DNA from: Rhodoblastus sp963804045
GTDB lineage: Bacteria; Pseudomonadota; Alphaproteobacteria; Rhizobiales; Beijerinckiaceae
NCBI GenBank assembly: GCA_963804045.1
Contig: CAWDOR010000002.1
Coordinates: 62,001 to 126,000 of the forward strand
DNA: 64,000 bases
Direction of reading: 5' to 3'
The notes below the pieces were generated by a model. That model worked only from the letters and a program-made list of their open reading frames with translations. It was not told where the DNA came from and ran no database searches. Below are positions 37,598-46,149 of the stretch, piece after piece (the stretch's first letter is position 1; each line of letters starts with the position of its first letter). A program made the position numbers and the translations under genes.

Positions 37598-38617
37598 TCA
37601 GTTCTTGGCTTTGTCGACCAGCTTGTTCTTGCCGATCCAGGGCATCATGCCGCGCAGTTTTGCGCCGACTTCCTCGATCTGATGGGAATCGTTGACGCGG
37701 CGGATGCCCTTGAAACGAGCGGCGCCGGCGCGATATTCCTGCATCCAGTCCGAGGTGAATTTGCCGGTCTGGATGTCCTTGAGAACGCGCTTCATTTCCG
37801 CCTTGGTCTCTTCGGTGATGATGCGCGGACCCGTGACATATTCGCCCCATTCCGCCGTATTGGAGATGGAATAGTTCATGTTGGCGATGCCGCCTTCATA
37901 AATCAGGTCGACGATCAGCTTCACTTCATGCAGGCATTCGAAATAGGCCATTTCAGGGGCATAGCCGGCTTCGACCAGGGTTTCGAACCCGGCGCGGATC
38001 AACTCGACCAGACCGCCGCAGAGCACGGCCTGCTCGCCGAACAGATCGGTTTCGCATTCCTCGCGGAAATTGGTCTCGATGATGCCGGAGCGGCCGCCGC
38101 CAATGGCCGAGGCATAGGACAGGCCGATGTCATGGGCGTTGCCGGAAGCGTCCTGATGGATGGCGATCAGGCAGGGCACGCCGCCGCCCTTGAGATATTC
38201 GCCGCGCACCGTATGGCCGGGGCCCTTGGGGGCGACCATCAGCACGTCAATGTCCTTGCGCGGCTCGATCAGGCCGAAATGGACGTTGAGGCCATGGGCG
38301 AACAGCAAAGCGGCGCCGGGACGGATATTGTCGGCGATGTCGGCCTTGTAAATATCGGCCTGCAATTCGTCGGGGGTGAGCATCATCAGCACGTCGGCCC
38401 ATTTGGCCGCTTCGGCCACGGTCATCACCTTGACGCCCTCGCCTTCCGCCTTCTTGGCGGTGGCGGAGCCGGCGCGCAGCGCCACGGCGACGTCCTTGAC
38501 GCCGGAATCGCGCAGGTTGAGGACATGGGCGTGGCCCTGCGAGCCATAGCCGACCACGGCCACCTTCTTGCCCTTGATCAGATTGATGTCGGCATCGCTG
38601 TCGTAATAAACGCGCAT
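37598..38617 (-). CDS. ilvC: Ketol-acid reductoisomerase (class I)
   Basis: A 339-residue NADPH-dependent enzyme of valine, leucine and isoleucine synthesis. The N-terminal Rossmann motif VAVVGYGSQGHAHVLNLRDSG is present; the catalytic C-terminal knot includes ETNFREECETDLFGEQAVLCGG (metal-binding Asp and Glu), ECLHEVKLIVDLIYEGGI and YSISNTAEWGEY. ATG 38617 gives the exact class I length. A long frame to 38692 is ignored. It is a single-gene transcript with its own terminator. Confidence 0.98.
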   Translation of the reverse strand: MRVYYDSDADINLIKGKKVAVVGYGSQGHAHVLNLRDSGVKDVAVALRAGSATAKKAEGEGVKVMTVAEAAKWADVLMMLTPDELQADIYKADIADNIRPGAALLFAHGLNVHFGLIEPRKDIDVLMVAPKGPGHTVRGEYLKGGGVPCLIAIHQDASGNAHDIGLSYASAIGGGRSGIIETNFREECETDLFGEQAVLCGGLVELIRAGFETLVEAGYAPEMAYFECLHEVKLIVDLIYEGGIANMNYSISNTAEWGEYVTGPRIITEETKAEMKRVLKDIQTGKFTSDWMQEYRAGAARFKGIRRVNDSHQIEEVGAKLRGMMPWIGKNKLVDKAKN

Positions 38618-38761
38618 CTTCTTGTTGTCCTGCGGTGAGGGAAAGGCGGCAGGGCCGCGGAAAATTCGTCCGAGACGCCTATAAGCGCACATCGCCCGCG
38701 CGTCAAAGGGAGGCGACGGGGAATTTTCGCGTTTCGCCGCCGAAAAACAGAAAAATAAAGA

Positions 38762-39358
38762 TCAGAAGGCGTAACCGATCCTGGCGCCGTAATTGGTCAT
38801 GCCGTGATTGAGCAGGCAGAAGTTCAGATTGGAATAATGTTCGACGGTCGCCATCAGGCTCCAGTGTTCTGTGAACTGGTAGCCGACCGAGCCGCTCTCG
38901 TGAAAGCCGACATGGCAACCCATGGCGGAACGGTTCAGCGGCTTGACGCCGCCGGTCATGCCATCGTTGAAAGCGCCGTCGAGCGTGCCTTCGACGAAGA
39001 ATTTGTCGTAAAGGGCGGCGGTGGCGGCCAGACCCAGATATTCGCCGTCGGTCTTGTGCGCGGTGTTGTAGGTGCCGCCGACATGGCCGCGGATGGTGAG
39101 AAAACGCCACCAGGGATTGTCGGTCAGCGACAAATGGCCGAACAGGAGATCGCCGCTGAGATCGGCCGAGCCCTTTTCCGGGCTGGCGGGATCGTGGGCG
39201 AAGCCGCCGAAGCGGAATTCATAGGGCGACAGTTCGCGATAGGTCGCCTCAGGCGGCAGCAGCGCGCCAAAAGGCGAGGTTTCCGCCGCCCGGGCCGCTT
39301 GCGCGCCACCGAGAGCGATCAACGCGATCAGGCTTTTTGCAATTTTCGACCGACCCAT
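38762..39358 (-). CDS. Acyloxyacyl hydrolase, PagL-like lipid A 3-O-deacylase
   Basis: A 198-residue outer-membrane protein with signal peptide (SLIALIALGGAQAARAAE). The C-terminal strand region VEHYSNLNFCLLNHGMTNYGARIGYAF carries the PagL motif in which the His-Ser pair (EHYSN) is catalytic, and it ends in Phe like beta-barrel proteins. PagL removes the 3-linked acyl chain of lipid A. ATG 39358 is preferred; GTG 39370 is four codons earlier. It lies between ilvC and msrB, with no lipid A genes nearby. Confidence 0.82.
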   Translation of the reverse strand: MGRSKIAKSLIALIALGGAQAARAAETSPFGALLPPEATYRELSPYEFRFGGFAHDPASPEKGSADLSGDLLFGHLSLTDNPWWRFLTIRGHVGGTYNTAHKTDGEYLGLAATAALYDKFFVEGTLDGAFNDGMTGGVKPLNRSAMGCHVGFHESGSVGYQFTEHWSLMATVEHYSNLNFCLLNHGMTNYGARIGYAF

Positions 39359-39579
39359 GGCGGAGCTCACCCTTCGACAGAGGCGCAGACTAGCAGCTGT
39401 TCCGCGGTTCAGCTATGGCAGGAATGCCACGGCGCCACAAATAAGCCAATGATCGTCCGGCAGCTTCCGCGCGTCATTGGCCTTGCGCGAAAAATGCCGC
39501 GCCGCTGAAACAATGCCGCCTTTCGGACGTATGACGGGAACAGAGTTTGAGCAGGCGATGCTCATGGGAGACCCGCGTC

Positions 39580-40074
39580 ATGACAACGAGACGGCTTTTC
39601 ATCGGCACTGGCTTGGCTGGTCTGGCCATGACCCTGTTTCAGGCGTCGCGGTCAAGAGCCGCGGTCGAAGGGGAGAAATTCGAAGTGACCCACAGCGACG
39701 CCGAATGGCGGAAGCTGCTTACGCCCGAGCAATATGAGGTGCTGCGCCGTGATGGCACCGAACGGGCCTTCACCAGCCCTTTGCTGAACGAGCACAGGCG
39801 CGGAACATTCGCCTGCGCCGGTTGCGATCTCGAGCTTTTTCCCTCGACGACCAAATATGACAGTCACACCGGCTGGCCGAGTTTCTGGGCGCCGCTGGAC
39901 AAGGCCGTCGTCGCCGAGACCGACAATTCCTATGGCATGGTTCGCATGGCCGTGCATTGCCGGCGTTGTGGCGGCCATCTCGGGCATGTCTTCAACGACG
40001 GGCCGGAGCCGACCGGCTTGCGCTATTGCATGAATGGCGTAGCCATGACTTTCAAGCCCGCCGAAGGCGCTTGA
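39580..40074 (+). CDS. msrB: Exported peptide-methionine (R)-S-oxide reductase MsrB
   Basis: A 164-residue enzyme reducing methionine-R-sulfoxide in proteins. The N-terminus TTRRLFIGTGLAGLAM resembles a Tat signal (twin Arg). Zinc pairs CAGC and CRRC, the motif HTGWPSFW, GHLGHVFNDG and catalytic Cys in RYCMNG are all present. Export implies repair of periplasmic proteins. It is the first of three same-strand genes: msrB, dipZ, msrA. Confidence 0.95.
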   Translation: MTTRRLFIGTGLAGLAMTLFQASRSRAAVEGEKFEVTHSDAEWRKLLTPEQYEVLRRDGTERAFTSPLLNEHRRGTFACAGCDLELFPSTTKYDSHTGWPSFWAPLDKAVVAETDNSYGMVRMAVHCRRCGGHLGHVFNDGPEPTGLRYCMNGVAMTFKPAEGA

Positions 40075-40126
40075 ACGCGCGCGCGGGGGCCGCCCACTCG
40101 AAAACGCAACTCTTGGATTTCTTCTC

Positions 40127-41947
40127 ATGATCCTGTTCGTACTGGCCTTTCTTGGCGGCGTCCTGACCATAGCCAGTCCCTGCATCCTGCCGGTTCTGCC
40201 TTTTGTTTTCGCCCGCGCCGACAAGCCCTTTTTGCGCAATGGCCTGCCCATGCTGGTTGGCATGGTCGTCAGTTTCGCTGGCGTCGCCAGTCTGGCGTCC
40301 GTCGGTGGCGGCTGGGCGGCTCAGGCCAATCAATGGGGTCGGCTGGCGGCTCTGGCCCTGCTCGCGCTATTCGGCCTGGCTCTGCTGTTTCCGGCCATGG
40401 CGGATCGCGCCGCGCGGCCGCTGGTCGGGCTTGGCTCCCGACTGTCAAACCGCGCCGACCAGGATGGACAAGCGCCGGGATTGCGCGCCAATCTCCTGCT
40501 CGGCGTCGCCACCGGCCTGCTCTGGGCGCCCTGCGCCGGCCCCATCCTCGGTCTGATCCTGACCGGCGCCGCCTTGAAGGGCGCCAGCGCCGAAACCACT
40601 CTGCTGCTTGCCGCTTACGCCCTGGGCGCCGCGACGTCGCTCGCTCTGGCGCTGCTCGCGGGCGGTCGCGTCTTCGCCGCCATGAAAGCTTCGCTCGGTC
40701 TCGGCGAATGGGTCAGGCGCGGTCTGGGCGTCGCCGTGCTGGCCGGGGTCGCGGCCGTCGCCACGGGCCTCGACGTCGGCTTTTTGACGCGCGCCTCGCT
40801 CGCCAACACCTCTTCGCTCGAACAGGCCTTGCTCGACCGTCTCCATCCTCCGGTCGAGCCGCCCGCGGCCATGACGGGCGGCGACGCCATGATGATGAGC
40901 GGAAATCCGGCGATGATGGCCGCGAATCCGGCCATGATGACGCAGGCCGCGCCGGCGTCCGCCAAGGCCAAGATGAATGCTCTCCCGATCCTCGGCGAAG
41001 CCCCCGAATTGAAGGGCGCGGTGGCCTGGCTCAACTCGCCGCCGTTGACCTTGCAAAGCCTGCGCGGAAAAGTGGTGCTGATCGACTTCTGGACCTATTC
41101 CTGCGTCAATTGCCTGCGCACGCTGCCCTATATCCGGGCCTGGGCGGAAAAATACCGGGATCGTGGGCTGGTGGTGATCGGCGTCCACGCGCCGGAATTC
41201 GCTTTCGAAAAGGACATAGGCAATGTCAGGCGGGCCACGGCGGAGCTGGAGATTTCCTATCCCGTGGCGATCGACAATGATTATGCGATCTGGCGCGCCT
41301 TCGGCAATCAATATTGGCCGGCGCATTATTTCATCGACGCCCAGGGCCGCGTGCGCCGCCAGCATTTCGGCGAGGGCGGCTATGAGGAGTCCGAGCGCGC
41401 CATCCAGCAATTGCTCGCCGAGGCCGGGCAGAAAGCGGAAACCGCGCCTCTGGTCGAGATCAAGGCCGCCGGGCTGGAAGCGCAGCCGCTGATGCGCGAG
41501 GTCCGCTCGCCAGAAACCTATATTGGCTATGAACGGGCGGAAAATTTCATTTCGACCGGCGGCGCACAGCAGGACAAGGCTCATGTCTACGAGGCGCCGC
41601 AGCCGCGCCTGAACGAATGGGGGCTTGTCGGCGACTGGACCGTCGGCGCCGAACACGCTGTCCTCGACGCGGGGGGCGGCGCCATTCGCTACCGTTTTCA
41701 CGCGCGCGATCTCAATCTGGTGCTTGGGCCTGGCGCCGACGGCAAGCCGGTCCGCTTCCGGGTCACCATCGACGGCGCGCCGCCCGGCGAAAATCGTGGC
41801 GTCGACGTGACGGCCGACGGCGCCGGCGTTGTGTCCGAGCAAAGGCTCTATCAGCTGATCCGCCAGAAGGACGCCATTGGCGACCGCACTTTTGAGATTC
41901 AATTCCTCGACCCGGGCGCGACGGCCTATGCCTTCACCTTCGGTTGA
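40127..41947 (+). CDS. DipZ-type thiol-disulfide protein (CcdA membrane domain plus thioredoxin)
   Basis: A 606-residue fusion. Residues 1-230 form a CcdA-like electron-transfer membrane domain with paired cysteines in helices (SPCILPVLPF and WAPCAGPILG). A Met/Ala-rich linker (MMMSGNPAMMAANPAMM) follows. Residues about 285-430 are a thioredoxin-like domain with WTYSCVNCLRTLP, and the last 160 residues are a C-terminal beta domain as in mycobacterial DipZ. It moves electrons from cytoplasmic thioredoxin to the periplasm. Placed between msrB and msrA, it is very likely their reductant. Confidence 0.92.
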   Translation: MILFVLAFLGGVLTIASPCILPVLPFVFARADKPFLRNGLPMLVGMVVSFAGVASLASVGGGWAAQANQWGRLAALALLALFGLALLFPAMADRAARPLVGLGSRLSNRADQDGQAPGLRANLLLGVATGLLWAPCAGPILGLILTGAALKGASAETTLLLAAYALGAATSLALALLAGGRVFAAMKASLGLGEWVRRGLGVAVLAGVAAVATGLDVGFLTRASLANTSSLEQALLDRLHPPVEPPAAMTGGDAMMMSGNPAMMAANPAMMTQAAPASAKAKMNALPILGEAPELKGAVAWLNSPPLTLQSLRGKVVLIDFWTYSCVNCLRTLPYIRAWAEKYRDRGLVVIGVHAPEFAFEKDIGNVRRATAELEISYPVAIDNDYAIWRAFGNQYWPAHYFIDAQGRVRRQHFGEGGYEESERAIQQLLAEAGQKAETAPLVEIKAAGLEAQPLMREVRSPETYIGYERAENFISTGGAQQDKAHVYEAPQPRLNEWGLVGDWTVGAEHAVLDAGGGAIRYRFHARDLNLVLGPGADGKPVRFRVTIDGAPPGENRGVDVTADGAGVVSEQRLYQLIRQKDAIGDRTFEIQFLDPGATAYAFTFG

Positions 41948-41963
41948 AACGGAGCGCAGTCGA

Positions 41964-42701
41964 ATGACTCAGAAGATTGAACCGACCTCCCGCCGCCTTC
42001 CGCTTTGGAGAACCGCGGTCATCTTGGCCGCGTCCATGCTCGCTCTGGGTTTTGCGCTCAAGGGGCCAGTTTTCGGCGCGGAACAGGCGCGGGTGATTCC
42101 GCCGCCCGCTGTCGATGAGCCGGAAGCCGCGAGTTCGGAGGTCGCCGTGCTGGCTGGCGGCTGTTTCTGGGGTGTGCAGGGCGTCTTTCAGCATGTGAAA
42201 GGCGTCGAAAACGCTGTGGCTGGCTATGCCGGCGGCGAGGCTGGCGACGCCCAATATGAAACCGTCAGTTCGGGGCGCACCGGCCATGCGGAATCGGTGC
42301 GGGTGACGTTTGACCCGCGCCGGATCTCTTACGGGCGCATACTCCAGATTTATTTTTCAGTGGCGCATGATCCGACCGAGCTCAATCGCCAGGGCCCGGA
42401 CCATGGAACGCAATATCGCTCGGCGCTGTTCCCGACCAGTCCTGAGCAGGCGCGGGTGGCGAAAGCCTATATCGCCCAACTCAATCAGGCCCGCGCCTTC
42501 GACGCCGCGATTGTCACCCGCATCGAGGCTGGCCGGAGCTTTTTTCCCGCCGAAGCCTACCATCAGGATTTTCTGACGCGGAATCCCGGCTATCCCTATA
42601 TCGTCATCAACGATCTGCCCAAGGTCGGCAATCTGAAGCGGCTTTATCCGGACTGGTATCGCGCCGATCCCGTTCTCGTCGGCGCGCAGGGGTCGAATTA
42701 G
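41964..42701 (+). CDS. msrA: Exported peptide-methionine (S)-S-oxide reductase MsrA
   Basis: A 245-residue enzyme reducing methionine-S-sulfoxide. It has an N-terminal anchor or signal (AVILAASMLALGFALKG), then the catalytic AGGCFWGVQGVFQHVKGV, YAGGEAGDAQYETVSSGRTGHAESV, HDPTELNRQGPDHGTQYRSA and FFPAEAYHQDF. ATG 41964 starts 16 bases after dipZ; the frame's earlier start lies inside dipZ. With MsrB and DipZ it completes periplasmic repair of both sulfoxide forms. Confidence 0.95.
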   Translation: MTQKIEPTSRRLPLWRTAVILAASMLALGFALKGPVFGAEQARVIPPPAVDEPEAASSEVAVLAGGCFWGVQGVFQHVKGVENAVAGYAGGEAGDAQYETVSSGRTGHAESVRVTFDPRRISYGRILQIYFSVAHDPTELNRQGPDHGTQYRSALFPTSPEQARVAKAYIAQLNQARAFDAAIVTRIEAGRSFFPAEAYHQDFLTRNPGYPYIVINDLPKVGNLKRLYPDWYRADPVLVGAQGSN

Positions 42702-42707
42702 CGACGC

Positions 42708-43955
42708 TTATTCGAAAAGGCCGGAGACGCCGGCATAGACGCCAAACAGCGAGGCGACGCCGATCACGCCCAGGCACAGGGCGGCGTAAACCCCTCTGAT
42801 CCGATGCGGCGCGGGTAGGCGGCGGGCGAGCAGGAACAGGAAGCCGAGCACGAAGGGCAGCAGCAAGGCGTTCATCACTTGCACGCCGACGCTCAGCGAC
42901 ACCAGATTGACGTCGGAGGCGACGACCAGGCCGCAGCCGATCAGCGCCGCCGTATAGGCGCCATAGAACCAGGGCGCCTCGCGCGGCTCGTGGTCGAGGC
43001 TGCATTTGACGCCGAGCATTTCGCTCAGCGTGCGCGCGGCGGTGATGGTGACGACAATGGCCGCCACCAGGGCGGCGCCGGCCATGCCCAGGCCAAACAG
43101 CAATTTGCCGCCGAACTGGCCGAGATAGGGGGTGATCGCCTCGGCGATGCGCTGGACCGTGTCGAGATCGCCGCCCTGACCGTCGCGGCCGAGAGTCGCG
43201 CCGGCGGCGATCAGCACCGAGGCCATGACCAGCTGGGTGAGAATGGCGCCGAGAAAAGTGTCGAACCGCGCCGCCGGCAGATCATCGGGCGTCAGTTTTT
43301 TCTCGACGACCGAGCTTTGCTGGAAAAACACCATCCAGGGCATGATCACCGCGCCGATATTGGCGGCGATCAGATAGAGATATTTGCTGTCGTGGAAGGG
43401 GATTTGCAGCGCCTGCCGCGCCAGTTCGGCCGGATCGGGCTTGGCCAGCAGCACCACGGCGAGAAACACCAGCTCGAAGGCGCCTATGGCCATGGCGATG
43501 CGTTCGACGGTGAGATAGCTGTGCGAAAAGGCCATGAACAGCAGCGCGCCGACCACCACGATCATGGTGAGCGCCGGGGACAGGCCGAGCAGCGCGCCGA
43601 CGCCGGCGAGGCCGGCCAATTCCGTGAGCAGCGCGCCGACGCAGCACAGCAGCAGGGTCGAAACCGAGAACCAGGCCCAGAAGCGGCCGAAATATTTGGC
43701 GATCAGCCGGGCATGGCCTTCGCCGGTAGCGACGCCGAGCCGGACTGTCAGCTCCTGCACGATGTAAAGCACGGGGATCAACGCCAATTGCAACCAGAGC
43801 AGGCGATAGCCCCAGCTCGCTCCGCTTTGGGCGGCGGTGACCACGCTGCCGGCGTCGGTGTCCGCCAGCATGACCACCAGGCCGGGACCGGCCACGGCGA
43901 GGAAACGCGCCAGACGGTTTTTTTGGATGGGCAAACTCTGGCTCAGTTCGGTCAT
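42708..43955 (-). CDS. NRAMP family metal transporter, non-canonical motifs
   Basis: A 415-residue protein with about 11 helices of the LeuT-fold NRAMP family (proton-linked Mn2+/Fe2+ uptake in classical members). The helix-1 metal motif, DPGN in classical NRAMPs, reads DTDAGS here, and the helix-6 motif MPHNLFLHS reads MPWMVFFQQS. Two metal-ligand positions are therefore changed. It may carry a different ion or have another role. ATG 43955 is chosen because the longer frame to 44075 adds non-hydrophobic residues over yacG. It converges on msrA with six bases between stops. Confidence 0.85.
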   Translation of the reverse strand: MTELSQSLPIQKNRLARFLAVAGPGLVVMLADTDAGSVVTAAQSGASWGYRLLWLQLALIPVLYIVQELTVRLGVATGEGHARLIAKYFGRFWAWFSVSTLLLCCVGALLTELAGLAGVGALLGLSPALTMIVVVGALLFMAFSHSYLTVERIAMAIGAFELVFLAVVLLAKPDPAELARQALQIPFHDSKYLYLIAANIGAVIMPWMVFFQQSSVVEKKLTPDDLPAARFDTFLGAILTQLVMASVLIAAGATLGRDGQGGDLDTVQRIAEAITPYLGQFGGKLLFGLGMAGAALVAAIVVTITAARTLSEMLGVKCSLDHEPREAPWFYGAYTAALIGCGLVVASDVNLVSLSVGVQVMNALLLPFVLGFLFLLARRLPAPHRIRGVYAALCLGVIGVASLFGVYAGVSGLFE

Positions 43956-44034
43956 GACGGCGCTCGGATTGACGACGTCAGTATTGGCGCTGGCGCTTTT
44001 TGGCGCAATGCGGAACTTGCAGTCTGGAAAGAAT

Positions 44035-44229
44035 CTAATTCTGCGATGGCTCGAAATCTCGCTCGCCGCCGTCATCCTCCTGCGGCTCGCCCGCGATCGA
44101 ATAGGCGTTGTTGAGCCAACGATTGAGATCGATATTGGCGCAGCGTTTCGAGCAGAAGGGCTTATAGGCCGTTGCGGCGAGCTTGCCGCAGATCGGGCAG
44201 GGCGCGAGCGCCGGCTTCGGCTCGGTCAT
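44035..44229 (-). CDS. yacG: DNA gyrase inhibitor YacG
   Basis: A 64-residue zinc protein that binds gyrase. The four cysteines CPICGK...FCSKRC and the family phrase RCANIDLNRWLNNAYSIAG are complete. Its ATG overlaps the maf stop (ATGA), so yacG is read as the last gene of infA-maf-yacG. An open frame extends upstream antisense-free over maf but is only a shifted reading of it. Confidence 0.95.
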   Translation of the reverse strand: MTEPKPALAPCPICGKLAATAYKPFCSKRCANIDLNRWLNNAYSIAGEPQEDDGGERDFEPSQN

Positions 44230-44867
44230 TCCGGCGCTCCCGCCCAGAAGGCATGGGCGGGATAGCCGAGCCCGTCGAGCAGCGCCATGGTTTCGTAAAG
44301 CGGCAGGCCGACCACGGCGCTGTAGGAGCCTGCCAGCTTGACGACAAAGCCGCCGGCCAGTCCCTGAATGGCGTAGCCGCCGGCCTTGCCGTCCCACTCG
44401 CGCGACGCCAGATAGGCGGAAATTTCCTTGGACGACAGGCGCTTGAAACGCAAGCGGGCCTCGACCAGGCGCGAACGGTCGCGGCCTTGCGGGTCGATAA
44501 TGGTGACGCCGGTGTAAACACGGTGAGCGCGGCCAGAGAGCAGCCGCAGACAATCCTCGGCCTCTTCCAAAGTGACGCATTTGGGCAGAATGCGGCGCCC
44601 GACGCAGACCACCGTATCGGCGCCGACGACAAAGCAGGGCGTCAACTCCGGCCGGGTTCGCGCAACTTTGGCGCCCGCCTGGGCCTTTTCCAGCGCCAGG
44701 CGCGCGGCGAGCTTGCGCGGCGATTCGTTGCGGCCAGGCGTTTCGTCGAGGTCGGCGGGCAGCAGGGCGTCGGGTTCGAGGCCGATTTGTTGCAACAGCG
44801 CGAGCCGCCGCGGCGAACCGGAAGCGAGCGCCAGATGCGCGGTGCGGGCTTTGCTCTCGTCGGACAC
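44226..44867 (-). CDS. maf: Maf family nucleoside-triphosphate pyrophosphatase
   Basis: A 213-residue house-cleaning enzyme that hydrolyses modified or non-canonical nucleotides such as dTTP/UTP analogues. Seen: LALASGSPRRLALLQQIG, the catalytic ADTVVCVGRRIL and FVVGADT, SGRAHRVYTGVTI and DGKAGGYAIQGLAG. It lies 15 bases after infA and overlaps yacG by four bases. Confidence 0.95.
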   Translation of the reverse strand: MSDESKARTAHLALASGSPRRLALLQQIGLEPDALLPADLDETPGRNESPRKLAARLALEKAQAGAKVARTRPELTPCFVVGADTVVCVGRRILPKCVTLEEAEDCLRLLSGRAHRVYTGVTIIDPQGRDRSRLVEARLRFKRLSSKEISAYLASREWDGKAGGYAIQGLAGGFVVKLAGSYSAVVGLPLYETMALLDGLGYPAHAFWAGAPE

Positions 44868-44882
44868 GCTGTTCCCGGCGGT

Positions 44883-45101
44883 TTATTTGAAACGATAGGT
44901 GATGCGGCCCTTGGTCAGGTCGTAGGGCGTCATTTCCACCAGCACGCGATCGCCGGTGAGCACGCGGATGCGATTCTTGCGCATCTTGCCGGCGGTATGG
45001 GCGATGATCTCGTGATCGTTGTCAAGCGTCACGCGAAAAGTGGCGTTGGGCAGCAATTCGCTGACAACACCGGGAAATTCAAGCAGTTCTTCCTTCGACA
45101 T
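44883..45101 (-). CDS. infA: Translation initiation factor IF-1
   Basis: A 72-residue OB-fold protein, exactly the usual length, starting MSKEELLEFPGVVSELLPN and ending YDLTKGRITYRFK. It occupies the 30S A site during initiation. ATG 45101 is the conserved start; the frame extends to 45260 without support. First gene of infA-maf-yacG. Confidence 0.98.
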   Translation of the reverse strand: MSKEELLEFPGVVSELLPNATFRVTLDNDHEIIAHTAGKMRKNRIRVLTGDRVLVEMTPYDLTKGRITYRFK

Positions 45102-45405
45102 CTGGGTCCTATCATTGGTCTGCCGCCGGCTTCCAGCGCCTCGTTCGTCAGGAGGAGCAAAAAGTCGCTTGTCATTGGCGCATGGGCCGCGCAAGATCGA
45201 AATCTGCGGCGAAGTTCGCGCCCGCGCTTTTTCTATTGTCCTGTCCGGCTGGAGCGCCAAACGGGACGGGATCGAGGGCGGGAAGGTAATTGGAATCGCG
45301 TTTCGCGCCTGACAACCGCCGCGCTATATCAAATTGCGACGCGCCTGCCAATGGCGCGCGGAGGGAAGCTCAAGACTTTTCGGGCCAAACCGGCAGGTGT
45401 GAGTC
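45102..45405. other. Intergenic region between infA and the phasin-like gene
   Basis: About 300 bases with divergent genes on both sides, so it must hold the infA promoter (minus) and that of the downstream gene (plus). I see no gene and no clear operator in it. Confidence 0.4.
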
Positions 45406-45804
45406 ATGAAAGAATTTATAGCGTTGAACCAGCGTCTGACGCGGGCGTGGTGGGATGCGGCGGAAACCACGGCGGCCGCCTCGGCCACCATTGCCGCGCG
45501 CCTGCCTTTGATCGCCGCCGCCTCGACCGGTTTCGGCGACCGCCATGCGCGTGGCGAAACGCAGGAAATGGTGGCGGAAAAGCTCAAGGCGGTCGCCGAG
45601 GGCGCTCAGGCGAGCGCCATGCATACGGCGAGGGCGACGATCAGCGTGATGCTTGGCGAGGCGCATCCGGTGGCGCTGGCCCATCCGACGGTTCTGGCCA
45701 ACCACATGATGGATGTCGCGGAAGCCGCGACCGCGCCCGCGAGTTCGAAAAGTGCGCGCCAACGCCAAACGGCTGTGGCGGCGCCCCTGATGACGGATTT
45801 TTGA
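45406..45804 (+). CDS. Phasin-like protein
   Basis: A 132-residue, strongly helical, Ala-rich protein. The central ETQEMVAEKLKAVAEGAQASAMHTARA resembles the amphipathic helix of phasins, which coat polyhydroxyalkanoate granules, and the small size and hydrophobic/Ala balance agree. No PHA synthesis gene lies in the window, so this remains a tentative call. It ends 80 bases before tRNA-Phe, the chromosomal edge of the island. Confidence 0.5.
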   Translation: MKEFIALNQRLTRAWWDAAETTAAASATIAARLPLIAAASTGFGDRHARGETQEMVAEKLKAVAEGAQASAMHTARATISVMLGEAHPVALAHPTVLANHMMDVAEAATAPASSKSARQRQTAVAAPLMTDF

Positions 45805-45885
45805 ACAAGGCGGCTCCGGAGGGCTGGACAAGGGGAGCGACGCTTTCTATAAGGCCCCTGCTTCGGCGTTCCCCGCGCCTTGGCC

Positions 45886-45961
45886 GCCCAGGTAGCTCAG
45901 TTGGTAGAGCATGCGACTGAAAATCGCAGTGTCGGTGGTTCGATTCCGCCCCTGGGCACCA
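45886..45961 (+). tRNA. tRNA-Phe(GAA), integration site of the island
   Basis: A 76-base cloverleaf with acceptor GCCCAGG/CCTGGGC, anticodon stem TGCGA/TCGCA, loop CTGAAAA (anticodon GAA), T-arm GGTTCGATTCC and encoded CCA. The gene is intact: its 3' end is the left attachment site, regenerated on integration. A P4-type integrase starts 188 bases downstream. Confidence 0.97.
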
Positions 45962-45962
45962 C
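45943..45962. repeat. attL: left attachment site of the island
   Basis: ATTCCGCCCCTGGGCACCAC, covering the tRNA-Phe T-arm end, acceptor and CCA. A near-identical copy (one G fewer) occurs at 56858-56876. The pair brackets the integrase and cargo, as expected for tRNA-targeted tyrosine integrases. Confidence 0.85.
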
Positions 45963-46084
45963 TCGCCCTTCCAAATTCGTCCAAATCCGTTCGTAACCGT
46001 CTGAAAACCCCATGAAAATCAGGGTTTCTATTCGGCAAACTGTCTTATTTCGTCCGTTGCCGTTCGGTTGCAGCCATCAAAAAA

Positions 46085-46148
46085 GCGGGTAGTCTCGCGG
46101 GTATATCGGCGATACCCGCTGCGCCGATACCCGCAAGGGGATACCCGA
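46085..46148. repeat. Cluster of GCGGGTA / TACCCGC repeats (probable integrase arm sites, left)
   Basis: GCGGGTA at 46085 and 46097, and its inverse TACCCGC at 46113 and 46128, with TACCCGA at 46142, immediately ahead of the integrase start. Two more GCGGGTA copies lie by the right end (56781, 56793). Position at both ends of the element is what arm-type binding sites of a tyrosine integrase or excisionase would show. They also overlap the integrase promoter region, so autoregulation is possible. Confidence 0.65.
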
Positions 46149-46149
46149 G

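Noticed and set aside
46085..46148. A possible CRISPR array in the repeats ahead of the integrase
   Set aside because: The repeats are only seven to nine bases, partly inverted and unevenly spaced; no cas genes are present.
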